DNA from: Bin80 sp965203305
GTDB lineage: Bacteria; Bacteroidota; Rhodothermia; Rhodothermales; Bin80
Reading direction: 5' to 3'
NCBI GenBank assembly: GCA_965203305.1
Contig: OZ241874.1
Coordinates: 1,426,001 to 1,490,000, forward strand
DNA: 64,000 nt
Shown here: positions 1-8,217 of the stretch, one piece after another
Position numbering within the stretch: the first letter of the stretch is position 1
Layout: each line of letters starts with the position of its first letter
Position numbers and translations under genes: made by a program
Notes under the pieces: generated by a model
Database searches by the model: none
What the model was told of the DNA's origin: nothing
What the model saw: only the letters and a program-made list of their open reading frames with translations

Positions 1-933
1 TATGCAATTCTGGCGAGTGTTCAGCGGCTGATGCCACAACTGGATGTGAAACGTGAAAATGTCGTGTTCATCAGCGGGATCGGCTGCTCAAGTCGATTCC
101 CCTACTATATGGAAACATATGGAATGCATTCCATCCATGGACGCGCTCCAACGGTAGCAACCGGACTGAAGGCTTCACGACCGGATCTGGATGTATGGGT
201 CGTGACCGGGGACGGGGACGCGCTGTCGATCGGAGGGAACCATCTTATTCACCTGCTCCGGCGAAATGTGAATCTGCAAATCCTTCTCTTCAACAACCAG
301 ATCTACGGGCTCACCAAGGGGCAGTTCAGTCCAACGAGCGAGATCGGGAAAGTGACCAAAAGCAGTCCGTTCGGGTCGGTTTCGCCGCCGTTCAATCCCA
401 TCTCGCTCACCCTGGGTGCTTCTGCCTCTTTTGCAGCAAGAACAGCGGACCGGGACACGAAACACCTGACCCGGATCCTCCGAAGAGCGCATGCTCACTC
501 AGGTACTGCATTCATTGAGATCTATCAGAACTGCAATATCTATAACGATGGTGCCTTCTTTGAATTTACCGACAAGGCAACAAAATCTGATCAAACCGTC
601 TACCTTGAGCATGGCAAGCCCATGCTGTTTGCAAATGGTACCAGAGGAGTCCGACTGGATGGATTCAGACCGGTTGTCTTTGATCTTGCGAAGGAGCAGT
701 TTTCTGCGGAGGATGCCATTGTATATGATGAAACCAGCCTGGAACTAGCAGGGATCGTAAGCCGGATGTCTCAGCAACCGGACATGCCACGCCCGTTCGG
801 GGTCTTTTTCTGTGAGGAACGGCCCACCTATGAGCAGATGCTGCAGAAGCAGGTAATGGAAGTGACAGAAAAGCGAGGGAAGGGAGATCTGGATGCATTG
901 CTGCATGCCGCAGATACATGGACGGTCTCATAG
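1..933 (+). CDS. korB: 2-oxoacid:ferredoxin oxidoreductase, beta subunit (5'-truncated by window edge)
   Basis: The frame is open from base 1, so the gene begins before the window and the ATG at 31 is internal: the codons before it read YAILASVQRL, the usual continuation after the N-terminal CPGCG motif of this family. The thiamine diphosphate motif is visible as GDGDALSIGGNH followed about 25 residues later by the NN of LLFNN. The family is the TPP-binding beta subunit that, with an alpha subunit, decarboxylates 2-oxoglutarate (or another 2-oxoacid) to the CoA thioester and passes electrons to ferredoxin in the cytoplasm. The alpha subunit gene would be expected just upstream, outside the window. 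Substrate is not proven; 2-oxoglutarate is the likeliest. The NRAMP gene follows after 12 bases. Confidence 0.9.
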   Translation, partial: YAILASVQRLMPQLDVKRENVVFISGIGCSSRFPYYMETYGMHSIHGRAPTVATGLKASRPDLDVWVVTGDGDALSIGGNHLIHLLRRNVNLQILLFNNQIYGLTKGQFSPTSEIGKVTKSSPFGSVSPPFNPISLTLGASASFAARTADRDTKHLTRILRRAHAHSGTAFIEIYQNCNIYNDGAFFEFTDKATKSDQTVYLEHGKPMLFANGTRGVRLDGFRPVVFDLAKEQFSAEDAIVYDETSLELAGIVSRMSQQPDMPRPFGVFFCEERPTYEQMLQKQVMEVTEKRGKGDLDALLHAADTWTVS

Positions 934-945
934 CACTGAGAATCC

Positions 946-2145
946 ATGAAGCTTCCAGGGCTGCAACTGGGAACCTCTTCTCTGGTGGTTGCAGCCTTTG
1001 TGGGTCCGGGTACGGTCCTGACTTGTGCCACCGCGGGAATTGATTTTGGGTATGCCCTGATCTGGGTCTTGCTGTTTTCGGTTGGTGCGACATTTGTTCT
1101 GCAATCCTTTACGGCAGGGGCAGGCATTCTTTCCGGTCTTGGCATGGGAGAGGCACTGCGCAGACATACCGAGAATTCCGCAACACGATGGATTGTGATT
1201 GCACTGGTTGTTCTGGGGCTATGGGCAGGGACTGCAGCTTTTGAGACCGGAAATATTGCGGGTGCTGTGGCAGGCATGAGCAGTCTCATCGCCTTGCCAC
1301 ACAGTGTGCTGGTACTCCTGATTGGCGGGATCGCAGCGGTGATACTCCTGTTACAGCTTCGCGTGATGACCCGAATACTGGCGGGGCTGGTTGCATTTAT
1401 GAGTGTAGTGTTTCTGGTTACGGCATTTCTTGTCTCTGTAGACTGGGATCTGGCGTTGCGTGGGCTAGTGATTCCAGATATCCCGGAGGGCGGACTCGTG
1501 CGCACCATTGCACTGGTTGGCACAACGGTTGTTACCTACAATCTTTTTCTGCACGGAAGTGCCGCCAAAAAGTACTGGTCCGGAACTGACACTCGCACGG
1601 CGTGGAGGAGGGAATTGACAGGCATGGCAATCTTTCTGCCTCTCGGGGGGATTATCTCGGTGGCAATCCTTCTTGCTGGCGCAGCACTGGAGGTGGACAC
1701 GGTCACATCGGTTGCAGAGATTGCCGCAGTTCTTCGCCCGGCTGCGGGTCCTTTTGCAGAGCTGCTCTTCGGGACTGGTCTGTTTGCTGCGGGAATTACT
1801 TCTGCAATCACGGCACCCTTGGCCGCTGCATGTGGTGTTCGGGAGATTTTTGGATGGCCAGATGATACACGGCATCCGGGGTTTCGTATTGTGTGGATTT
1901 CTGTTCTCTTGACCGGTATGGGATTTGCTTTTTCTGGTCGGAACCCTCTGGAGATGATTATTGCTGCGCAAGCTGCGAACGGGCTGTTGCTCCCGTTCAT
2001 TGCAGGCTTCGTTCTCTTTCTTGCTGCCCGGCAGAGGGAAGTTACACTCCCGCGCTGGTACCTGGGGCTTGGAATTTTGGTAACCTTGATCTGTGCAGGG
2101 CTTGGTGTTCGGACACTTCTCTGGGTAGCCGGGCAGTTCAGCTAG
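946..2145 (+). CDS. NRAMP-family membrane transporter with non-canonical metal site
   Basis: 399 residues, strongly hydrophobic with about 11 predicted membrane segments in the LeuT-like NRAMP pattern. The normal TM1 motif DPGN aligns with GPGT (residues 20-23), and the normal TM6 motif MPHN aligns with VTYN (around residues 194-197, followed by LFLHG). The Asp, Asn and Met that bind Mn/Fe in classical MntH are therefore absent while the scaffold, including FGY after TM1 and NLFLH in TM6, is kept. It is an inner-membrane carrier, but the usual transition-metal substrate cannot be assumed. It follows the korB-like gene by 12 bases and probably shares its transcript. Its stop overlaps the convergent tatC stop through a CTAG palindrome at 2142-2145. 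Confidence 0.8.
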   Translation: MKLPGLQLGTSSLVVAAFVGPGTVLTCATAGIDFGYALIWVLLFSVGATFVLQSFTAGAGILSGLGMGEALRRHTENSATRWIVIALVVLGLWAGTAAFETGNIAGAVAGMSSLIALPHSVLVLLIGGIAAVILLLQLRVMTRILAGLVAFMSVVFLVTAFLVSVDWDLALRGLVIPDIPEGGLVRTIALVGTTVVTYNLFLHGSAAKKYWSGTDTRTAWRRELTGMAIFLPLGGIISVAILLAGAALEVDTVTSVAEIAAVLRPAAGPFAELLFGTGLFAAGITSAITAPLAAACGVREIFGWPDDTRHPGFRIVWISVLLTGMGFAFSGRNPLEMIIAAQAANGLLLPFIAGFVLFLAARQREVTLPRWYLGLGILVTLICAGLGVRTLLWVAGQFS

Positions 2146-3041
2146 ACGGCATCCCCAAATGTTTCGTTGAGTTCACGGACTCGTTTTCGTTCGGTCCAGG
2201 CTGCTACAATGATAGACCCCTCATAGAGCAGATACAATGGAATGGCGGCGGCAAACATGGAAAACGGATCGGCAGGAGTGACAAATGCTCCAACCACAAA
2301 CACTCCCAGAAAAGCATATTTCCGGAATGAGCGCAGCCTCTCCGGTGTGGCAATTCCCAGTTTTGTCAGAAAATAGATCACGACAGGCAACTCAAACAGC
2401 AGACCGGCACCAAATGCCCACCAGGTTACGCTGCTGAAGTAGCGGGTGATATCAAACTCGTTCCGAATGATATCAGAGATAATAAAATTGCTAAAGAAAT
2501 TGAGTGCCAGCGGCGTAATGACCAGGTATCCAAACAGAATTCCAACCACAAAAAAAAATGTCGCAAACGCGGCAATAAACTTCATGCCGGCCTTCTCTTT
2601 TGGATAGAGACCTGGCTCAATAAATTTCCAGACATAGTAGATCAGGATAGGAGAGCCTGCTACGAGTCCTACTGCCATGACGATGCCAACCAGGGCAAAA
2701 AACTGGCCCGTTACGGTTCGATTTTGCAGATGCAGATCGGCAAAGTCAAGGCCAAGAATCTGATAGGTGATAAAGTCTGCCCTGGCAGGTCCCATAAGAA
2801 CGACATCAACCACCCATTCATGGAAGATTGCCGCGATGATGGTCATGATGACAACGCCGCCTACTCCCTTGATGATCGTCCACCGGAGATCTTCCAGGTG
2901 ATCCAGAAAAGACATCTCGCTGCTTTCTGGCAGGGCATCTTCTCTTGGTTCAGCGAGTGCCTGCTCCCCGGTTCCCTGGACGGCAGTGAAGCGGGGAGCG
3001 ATCTTGTTACGTCGAAACAGTCTTCGCCAGTTGAACTCCAT
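2142..3041 (-). CDS. tatC: Sec-independent protein translocase TatC
   Basis: 299 residues with six membrane segments. The diagnostic N-terminal motif is present as SFLDHLEDLRW (about residues 44-54), the loop contains FIEPGLYPKEK, and the last periplasmic loop has FVTPADPFS before the final segments. TatC is the signal-recognising core of the twin-arginine translocase in the inner membrane. The protein is longer than the usual 240-260 residues because of a hydrophilic N-terminal extension of about 40 residues ahead of the SFLDHL motif. It is the last gene of a minus-strand run and starts 5 bases after the phosphoribosyltransferase gene. Confidence 0.95.
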   Translation of the reverse strand: MEFNWRRLFRRNKIAPRFTAVQGTGEQALAEPREDALPESSEMSFLDHLEDLRWTIIKGVGGVVIMTIIAAIFHEWVVDVVLMGPARADFITYQILGLDFADLHLQNRTVTGQFFALVGIVMAVGLVAGSPILIYYVWKFIEPGLYPKEKAGMKFIAAFATFFFVVGILFGYLVITPLALNFFSNFIISDIIRNEFDITRYFSSVTWWAFGAGLLFELPVVIYFLTKLGIATPERLRSFRKYAFLGVFVVGAFVTPADPFSMFAAAIPLYLLYEGSIIVAAWTERKRVRELNETFGDAV

Positions 3042-3046
3042 TGCTC

Positions 3047-3661
3047 TTATGCATCCGCATCTGAGTCAGAATCTTCCGCATCATTCTGGCTGAGTGTCAA
3101 TTCCATCAGTGAGTTTACCCACATGCCTTTTCTTTCCAGTTTTTTCCGTCCTTCTCCCCAGTCATATTCAAAGATGGTCAGACAGCCAGCGACCTGAAAT
3201 CCTTCATGTCTGAGCTGTGCAAGTCCGCGAAGTGCGGTCTCTCCGCTATTAAGAAGATCATCCAGGAGTACTACAGGGAGTTGGCGGTCAAGGGGACCTT
3301 CAATCAGGCGGCAGCGCCCGTGAGGCTTGCGCTGTGATCTGATGAAGCCACCTATCAGACGCGGATATCCGTCCGCGTTAATCGTCGCACAGACCATAGC
3401 ATGCCCCCCCAGTCCAAATCCGGCGACCTGTCGGCAACCTTTCATGCGCAACCGGTTGGCGACCAGGTTGCCGAGTCTTCTTGCAATGTTTCCGTCCAGG
3501 AGAGGAATTCGCATGTCCAGCAACCAGTCAACAGACTCCCCGTCAGGATCTGTGAGCTCCTCATTCTCGCCAGATATCAGGGCAATATCATAGATCTCGC
3601 TGGACAGTTCCCATTCATCCGAGGGAGATGACGGCTCTGAATTTGCAATATTCATGGACAT
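3047..3661 (-). CDS. Phosphoribosyltransferase-like protein (PyrE-type fold)
   Basis: 204 residues. A PRPP-binding loop is visible as VVLLDDLLNSGETAL, with the two acidic residues followed by small residues and Thr typical of type I phosphoribosyltransferases. The region before it (GFGLGGHAMVCATIN) occupies the place of the PPi loop in orotate phosphoribosyltransferase-like proteins. N- and C-terminal ends are acidic and lack recognisable motifs. Substrate is unknown; an orotate or regulatory PRTase role is possible. It sits between glyA (135-base gap) and tatC (5-base gap) on the minus strand. Confidence 0.7.
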   Translation of the reverse strand: MSMNIANSEPSSPSDEWELSSEIYDIALISGENEELTDPDGESVDWLLDMRIPLLDGNIARRLGNLVANRLRMKGCRQVAGFGLGGHAMVCATINADGYPRLIGGFIRSQRKPHGRCRLIEGPLDRQLPVVLLDDLLNSGETALRGLAQLRHEGFQVAGCLTIFEYDWGEGRKKLERKGMWVNSLMELTLSQNDAEDSDSDADA

Positions 3662-3796
3662 CCGTGCTTGAAGGCATTACCTGTATACAAGACTTGGACT
3701 TGCCTGTTCAGGTGAATGGTGATTGCGAAGGATTCAAGGCACTTCGTGTTATATTCTCGTGCAGACGACAGGCGCAACTGCAGTCTCAGGCAGAAA

Positions 3797-5092
3797 TTAC
3801 GCCATGACAAAGTCATACAGTGGATGAGTTTCGCAGAGTGCATGGATTTCGCGTTTCACCTTGTCCCGGACGGACTCGTTCGTCGGTTCAGACAGAATGC
3901 GGTCAATTAGCAGAACAACATTCTGGATGTCTGTTTCTTTGAAACCTCTTGTTGTCAGGGCAGGAGTTCCCAGGCGAATGCCACTTGTGATAAACGGGCT
4001 TTGCTCATCAAAGGGCACCATATTCTTGTTTACTGTGATATGTGCTGCCTGCAAGGCGTTTTCTGCGTCTCGTCCGTTGATGTTTTTACTTCGAAGATCA
4101 ACCAGTACCAGGTGATTGTCCGTCCCTCCGCTTATGACATGATAGCCTCGTGCCATAAAGGACTGTGCCATAACAGCTGCATTTTTCTGAACCTGCTGTG
4201 CATAGCTGACAAATTCAGGCTGTAGTGCTTCTTTGAATGCAACGGCCTTGGCTGCGATGACATGCATGAGCGGGCCTCCCTGCATCCCGGGAAATACCGC
4301 AGAATCAAGCAACTCGCTCATGTTGCGAACGCGCGCACTTTTGGGGGCAACCTTGCCGAAGGGATTTTCAAAATCTTGCCCGATGAGCAGCATCCCTCCC
4401 CGCGGTCCGCGAAGGGTCTTGTGGGTTGTTGTTGTAACGATATGTGCATGGGGGAGCGGGTCGTTCAGCACTCCTGCCGCAATCAAGCCGGCAGGATGTG
4501 CCATATCCATCCACAAGAGCGCGGTTACTTCATCGGCAATGGAGCGAAAGGCGGCATAGTCAAAATCGCGTGAATATGCGCTGGCTCCAATCGAAATCAG
4601 TTTCGGGCGGATGGCTTTTGCCCTGTCCCGGACCTGATCCATATCAATACGACCGTCTTTTTCGACTCCGTAGTGTTCTGCCTGAAACCAGATGCCGGAG
4701 AAGTTCACGGGGCTTCCGTGGGTCAGGTGTCCGCCGTGTGCCAGGTCAAGGCCAAGAAATGTATCTCCCGGGTTGAGGCAGCTCAGATAGACTGCTGCGT
4801 TGGCAGATGCCCCCGAATGTGGCTGCACATTAACCCAGTCACACCGAAACAGCTCTTTGGCGCGATCACGGGCCAGATTCTCGGCAGTATCTGCGAATTC
4901 GCATCCTGCGTAGTAGCGTCGCCCGGGGAGTCCCTCTGCATACTTGTTTGTGAGGACGGATCCCTGGGCCTGCAGAACACTTCGGGAGACAAAATTCTCC
5001 GAGGCAATCAGTTCCAGTCCATTGTTCTGTCGTTTGACTTCCTGCTCAATTATGGCGTGGATTTCGGGATCTTGTGAGGCAAGGTGGCTCAT
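3797..5092 (-). CDS. glyA: Serine hydroxymethyltransferase
   Basis: 431 residues, the normal family length. The PLP-lysine motif is present as VTTTTHKTLRGPRGG (Lys near residue 225), and the N-terminal ELIASENF block and the NKYAEGLPGRRYYAG block are intact. The enzyme interconverts serine and glycine with tetrahydrofolate in the cytoplasm and supplies one-carbon units. It lies 26 bases after the DUF4159 gene on the same strand, so co-transcription is likely although no functional link is obvious. Confidence 0.97.
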   Translation of the reverse strand: MSHLASQDPEIHAIIEQEVKRQNNGLELIASENFVSRSVLQAQGSVLTNKYAEGLPGRRYYAGCEFADTAENLARDRAKELFRCDWVNVQPHSGASANAAVYLSCLNPGDTFLGLDLAHGGHLTHGSPVNFSGIWFQAEHYGVEKDGRIDMDQVRDRAKAIRPKLISIGASAYSRDFDYAAFRSIADEVTALLWMDMAHPAGLIAAGVLNDPLPHAHIVTTTTHKTLRGPRGGMLLIGQDFENPFGKVAPKSARVRNMSELLDSAVFPGMQGGPLMHVIAAKAVAFKEALQPEFVSYAQQVQKNAAVMAQSFMARGYHVISGGTDNHLVLVDLRSKNINGRDAENALQAAHITVNKNMVPFDEQSPFITSGIRLGTPALTTRGFKETDIQNVVLLIDRILSEPTNESVRDKVKREIHALCETHPLYDFVMA

Positions 5093-5118
5093 AGATGTGG
5101 TATTGCAAGATATTGTGT

Positions 5119-5802
5119 TTAGCTGGCTCCCATGAGGGCATAGACCAGGATATTGGTTCCCATTTGCAGGGCAAGTTTGCGCGTTTCTGGCGGGAGGTCG
5201 TGAACAGATTCAGGCTCCCAGCCATCCCCTAGATCACTTTCGTAGCTGTAGAACACGCACAGACGGCCATACTGGTCAAACAGTCCGAGTCCCTGCGGCG
5301 GTTTGCCGTCATGCTCATGAATTTTTGGCAGTCCATTGGGGAAGGAGTAGTGCGTATGATAGATTGCGTGTCCAAAGGGGAGTTCTGCAAATTCTTGTTT
5401 GGGGAAGACCTTTTTCATTTCGCGACGGATTGCTTCATCAAGTCCGTAGTTGTCATCAATGTGCAGAAACCCTCCCTGCTCCAGGTATTGCCGCAGTCGG
5501 GTGATTTCCTTTTCCGTGAATACAACATTGCCGTGTCCTGTCAGGTACAGGTACGGGAAGGTAAACAGCCTGTCATTTGAGAGTTCTACGATTTCCGGTG
5601 TTGGATTGACATTCACCAGTGTTTCCGCCCGAATATGTGCCAGGAGTTCCGGGAGTGACTTTTCATCACTGTACCAGTCCCCTCCACCTCCATACTTGAC
5701 ACGGGCAACAGAGAGAGCGTATTCCTGTGCTTTGCAGGGCAGGGCAAGTATCGCACAGAGACAGGATACTTGAATCACAGGCAGACGGCTGGCGATTTTC
5801 AT
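5119..5802 (-). CDS. Secreted DUF4159 domain protein
   Basis: 227 residues. The N-terminus carries a signal peptide (hydrophobic stretch then LPCKAQ, cleavage near residue 25). The rest matches the DUF4159 pattern: LYLTGHG, then a block reading GGFLHIDDNYG and a C-terminal NILVYALMG. The fold is thought to resemble class I glutamine amidotransferases, but no catalytic function is established. Such proteins are common in Bacteroidota-type genomes near envelope genes. It is the first gene of the minus-strand run leading to glyA. Confidence 0.8.
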   Translation of the reverse strand: MKIASRLPVIQVSCLCAILALPCKAQEYALSVARVKYGGGGDWYSDEKSLPELLAHIRAETLVNVNPTPEIVELSNDRLFTFPYLYLTGHGNVVFTEKEITRLRQYLEQGGFLHIDDNYGLDEAIRREMKKVFPKQEFAELPFGHAIYHTHYSFPNGLPKIHEHDGKPPQGLGLFDQYGRLCVFYSYESDLGDGWEPESVHDLPPETRKLALQMGTNILVYALMGAS

Positions 5803-6204
5803 GCGAGAGTTGTACGAGAGCAGGAGAAATTTGATTGCCGGGAGTGACTGAAATTCCAGATAAAATGAAATCCAAAAGATTCAGCTTTTGGACTAGAAGG
5901 GTCAGAGAAGTTGCTCATTTCTGCAGCAGGGTCTGGAGCAAATTGAACCTGAGCCTAGGAAATGGGTCGACTACTCTGAATGGCTATTTTGCAGGAGGTT
6001 CAAGGGTAATTCCAGCCAAACTCTGTACCATCCCCATTCCTCCCTTCCCTGAGGAAAGTTTCTTCGTTTAATGGGTGGACAAGATTGTATATCTGCGAGA
6101 AACTTTTTTTCTGTCGTGGGGTAGGTGGAAGAAGGGGGCAGGATTGGTACAGTGGAACCACAATTCCTGTCTTCAATAATTGCAGTAATACCCATTTATC
6201 CTGG
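5803..6204. other. Intergenic region, 402 bases
   Basis: Lies between the divergently oriented DUF4159 gene and the first ATPase. A TTG-initiated extension of the ATPase frame begins at 6085, but its 40 residues (cysteine- and glycine-rich) have no counterpart in the paralogue at 8218, so they are treated as non-coding. No tRNA, convincing promoter or repeat was recognised. Confidence 0.4.
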
Positions 6205-7329
6205 ATGACACCTTTCGAGTTGCCCAAAGAGCGTGGAAGCGCAAAATACTTCCATGGACGGGATGACATACTTGGCAGTTTCGAGTACCAACTGGAAACA
6301 GCCTACAAAGAAGAAAAAGGAGGCGGGAGCATTTTCCTTGTACAGGGACCGCCCGGTGCAGGAAAGACTGCCTTACTCAGCCACTGCCGGAATCTGGCAA
6401 CCTTGCACGGGTGGCAAACCGCAAGAATTGACCCCGTTGCCCTCTGGGACACGAATGAAATGCGAGACCACTTGGGAAGAAAATGGTACGATCATCTGAA
6501 AAGAGTAAAAATTGGCGGGGAGATCATTGCACTCCCCATCGCACTGAGCGTGGACTTTGACTCCAGTGCCACCTCTCCTCTTCAGATGATCAAAGGGGAA
6601 GGGAAGGGTCCACTTTTGCTCTTTATGGACGAGGCGCAACGTCTGGGAGCAAAAGATGTGGTGCAGGGGGCACGAAAGGGAATGGCGATGGCTTTCCTTG
6701 AGCAGATACACAATGGTGTTATCGGAAGGCCAGTTATCCTGCTTGTAGCAGGGCTGGGGACAACCAGGGAATCCCTCAAGCCACTTGGTATATCCAGGTT
6801 TGAAGAAGGGTGTTTCTTTGAGATGGGAGCACTGGATAAAAACTCGGAACAGGACCTGATCATGGACTGGATCGTGAATGAAGGCAGGGTACCCCTCAGG
6901 AATGTGTCTCCGTGGGTGGACATGATTACAGATGAAACGTATGGATGGCCACAGCACATCATCGCCTATGTGCGGCCTGCCTTGATGCAAATCCACAAGG
7001 ATGAAGGTGTGTTAACGAAAGCAGGTCTGGATGCCGTACTCATCGCAGGGCAAAAGCGAAAAGAAGATTACTACAGGGAAAGAGCAGAGCGGCTGGATGA
7101 CAATGAACGGATCAGCTTTGCAAGGTTGATCACAGAATCTCCACCCGGAGGGAAAATGACAGGCAAAGTTATTCTCGACAAACTGTCTCTTGAATACGGG
7201 GAAGCGAAAGCATCGGAATTATTTCAGATTGCCAGGGAAGACGGCGTGCTTTATCGCAAAGATGGGGGATACAAGGTACCGATCCCCTCAATGTCCGACT
7301 GGTTCCTCAGCAACTATCTGCCTGAATGA
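6205..7329 (+). CDS. AAA/AAA_16-like P-loop ATPase, copy 1
   Basis: 374 residues from the ATG at 6205. This start matches the paralogue, which also has a short polar leader before KYFHGR. Walker A is GPPGAGKTALL (around residue 51), and Walker B is LLLFMDEAQRLG. Between them lies a segment ending in DFDSSATSP that is shared with the second copy. The C-terminal half has a winged-helix-like end (VLYRKDGGYKVPIPSMSDWF). The layout resembles ORC/Cdc6-like and STAND-type NTPases, with the GRD/GRE motif where such proteins have their entry to the P-loop domain. The function is unknown. The second copy at 8218 is clearly homologous throughout. Confidence 0.7.
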   Translation: MTPFELPKERGSAKYFHGRDDILGSFEYQLETAYKEEKGGGSIFLVQGPPGAGKTALLSHCRNLATLHGWQTARIDPVALWDTNEMRDHLGRKWYDHLKRVKIGGEIIALPIALSVDFDSSATSPLQMIKGEGKGPLLLFMDEAQRLGAKDVVQGARKGMAMAFLEQIHNGVIGRPVILLVAGLGTTRESLKPLGISRFEEGCFFEMGALDKNSEQDLIMDWIVNEGRVPLRNVSPWVDMITDETYGWPQHIIAYVRPALMQIHKDEGVLTKAGLDAVLIAGQKRKEDYYRERAERLDDNERISFARLITESPPGGKMTGKVILDKLSLEYGEAKASELFQIAREDGVLYRKDGGYKVPIPSMSDWFLSNYLPE

Positions 7330-8217
7330 GGGCACAGGCTGGGAACGCCAGCCGCTGAATATTCCGCTAACGAGGGCTATCTCCTTTGCGGGGAGGCCAT
7401 CACTCTCCATGATTTCGCTCACATTTCCTTCAGAAGTTGGGCCCAACAGGTGGGACGAAACGGAGACTGTGGTAGCGGTCCTGTCCTCCCCATAAAGACA
7501 GCATTCGCTTGTGGGTGATGTGGTTCCGTGAATTTCCTGACGTGCCCCTTTTTCTTGGGACTTATCCAGCAAAATCCGCAGGAGCGGGAGGGTTCCGAGT
7601 TCGTATATTTAGTGTCTGTCCGAAAATTCAGAATATCGCCAATATATGCCGTTTAGAGAGCGTATGAGGGGGTTTTGGGAGATATTTTTTGGTATTTTTC
7701 CTGACGAAGATGGAAGCCCTTTGGCGGATTGGGGCATGAAATCTCCGAACAGCGTCCATAAACACACAATCTTCGTGCAAGATTTCCCCGAATCTCTCAT
7801 AGCGAACGAACATCTGAATCGCGCCATACATGACGCTGTGGGGCAAATGCCCCTGGAATCCCCCGTATTGGGGGTTGCTGTGAATTTTCGGATGAGACAG
7901 CACATAAGAGGGACTCTTGCAAAAACATCTGTATACTTACCCAATGTGCCTGTAAGCACTCTCAGAGCGATACTTCTCCGTCATCTGGAATTTTTGCAAG
8001 AGGCTCGAGGGATTGCAATACAAGATTCCCCCTCTTTGGAACTGCATGGTCCGAGAGTGGCTGGCAGAGCAATGTCTGGATGCCAAAAGAACATGACACA
8101 GATATAAGACTGGACAGGCAGGTGCTGTGTGTGCACGCCAGTCGGGAATGGGGCTGATTGGGAACACCGGCATCTGTTTTGCGTCCAAGCCTTGATAGCT
8201 TCTAAGTCTTTTTCGCC
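7330..8217. other. Decayed intergenic region between the two ATPase copies, 888 bases
   Basis: Neither strand has a reading frame with a recognisable product. Open stretches of about 100-150 codons exist on both strands between 7609 and 8107, but they overlap each other and show no known domain. A short inverted-repeat unit lies at 7912-8004 and is listed separately. The region looks like degraded mobile-element sequence. Confidence 0.35.
7912..8004. repeat. 93-bp unit bounded by 14-bp inverted repeats (MITE-like)
   Basis: The left end reads GACTCTTGCAAAAA (7912-7925), and the right end, on the opposite strand, reads GCCTCTTGCAAAAA (7991-8004): 13 of 14 bases match. Termini of the form CTCTTGCAAAA resemble those of some IS5-type elements. 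On the minus strand the interior starts a short open frame (MTEKYRSESAYRHIG) that stops after 15 codons. It could be a miniature element or fused ends of a deleted IS. Confidence 0.4.

Noticed and set aside
2551..2559. A9 tract in tatC as a second phase-variable site
   Set aside because: It encodes three Phe codons in frame inside an intact membrane helix; T-runs for Phe are common in such helices.
6085..6204. TTG-initiated N-terminal extension of the first ATPase
   Set aside because: The paralogue has no equivalent; the ATG at 6205 gives matching N-termini.
7646..8107. 153-codon plus-strand frame between the two ATPases
   Set aside because: No domain or family pattern, overlapping minus-strand frames of similar length, and it runs through the inverted-repeat unit.
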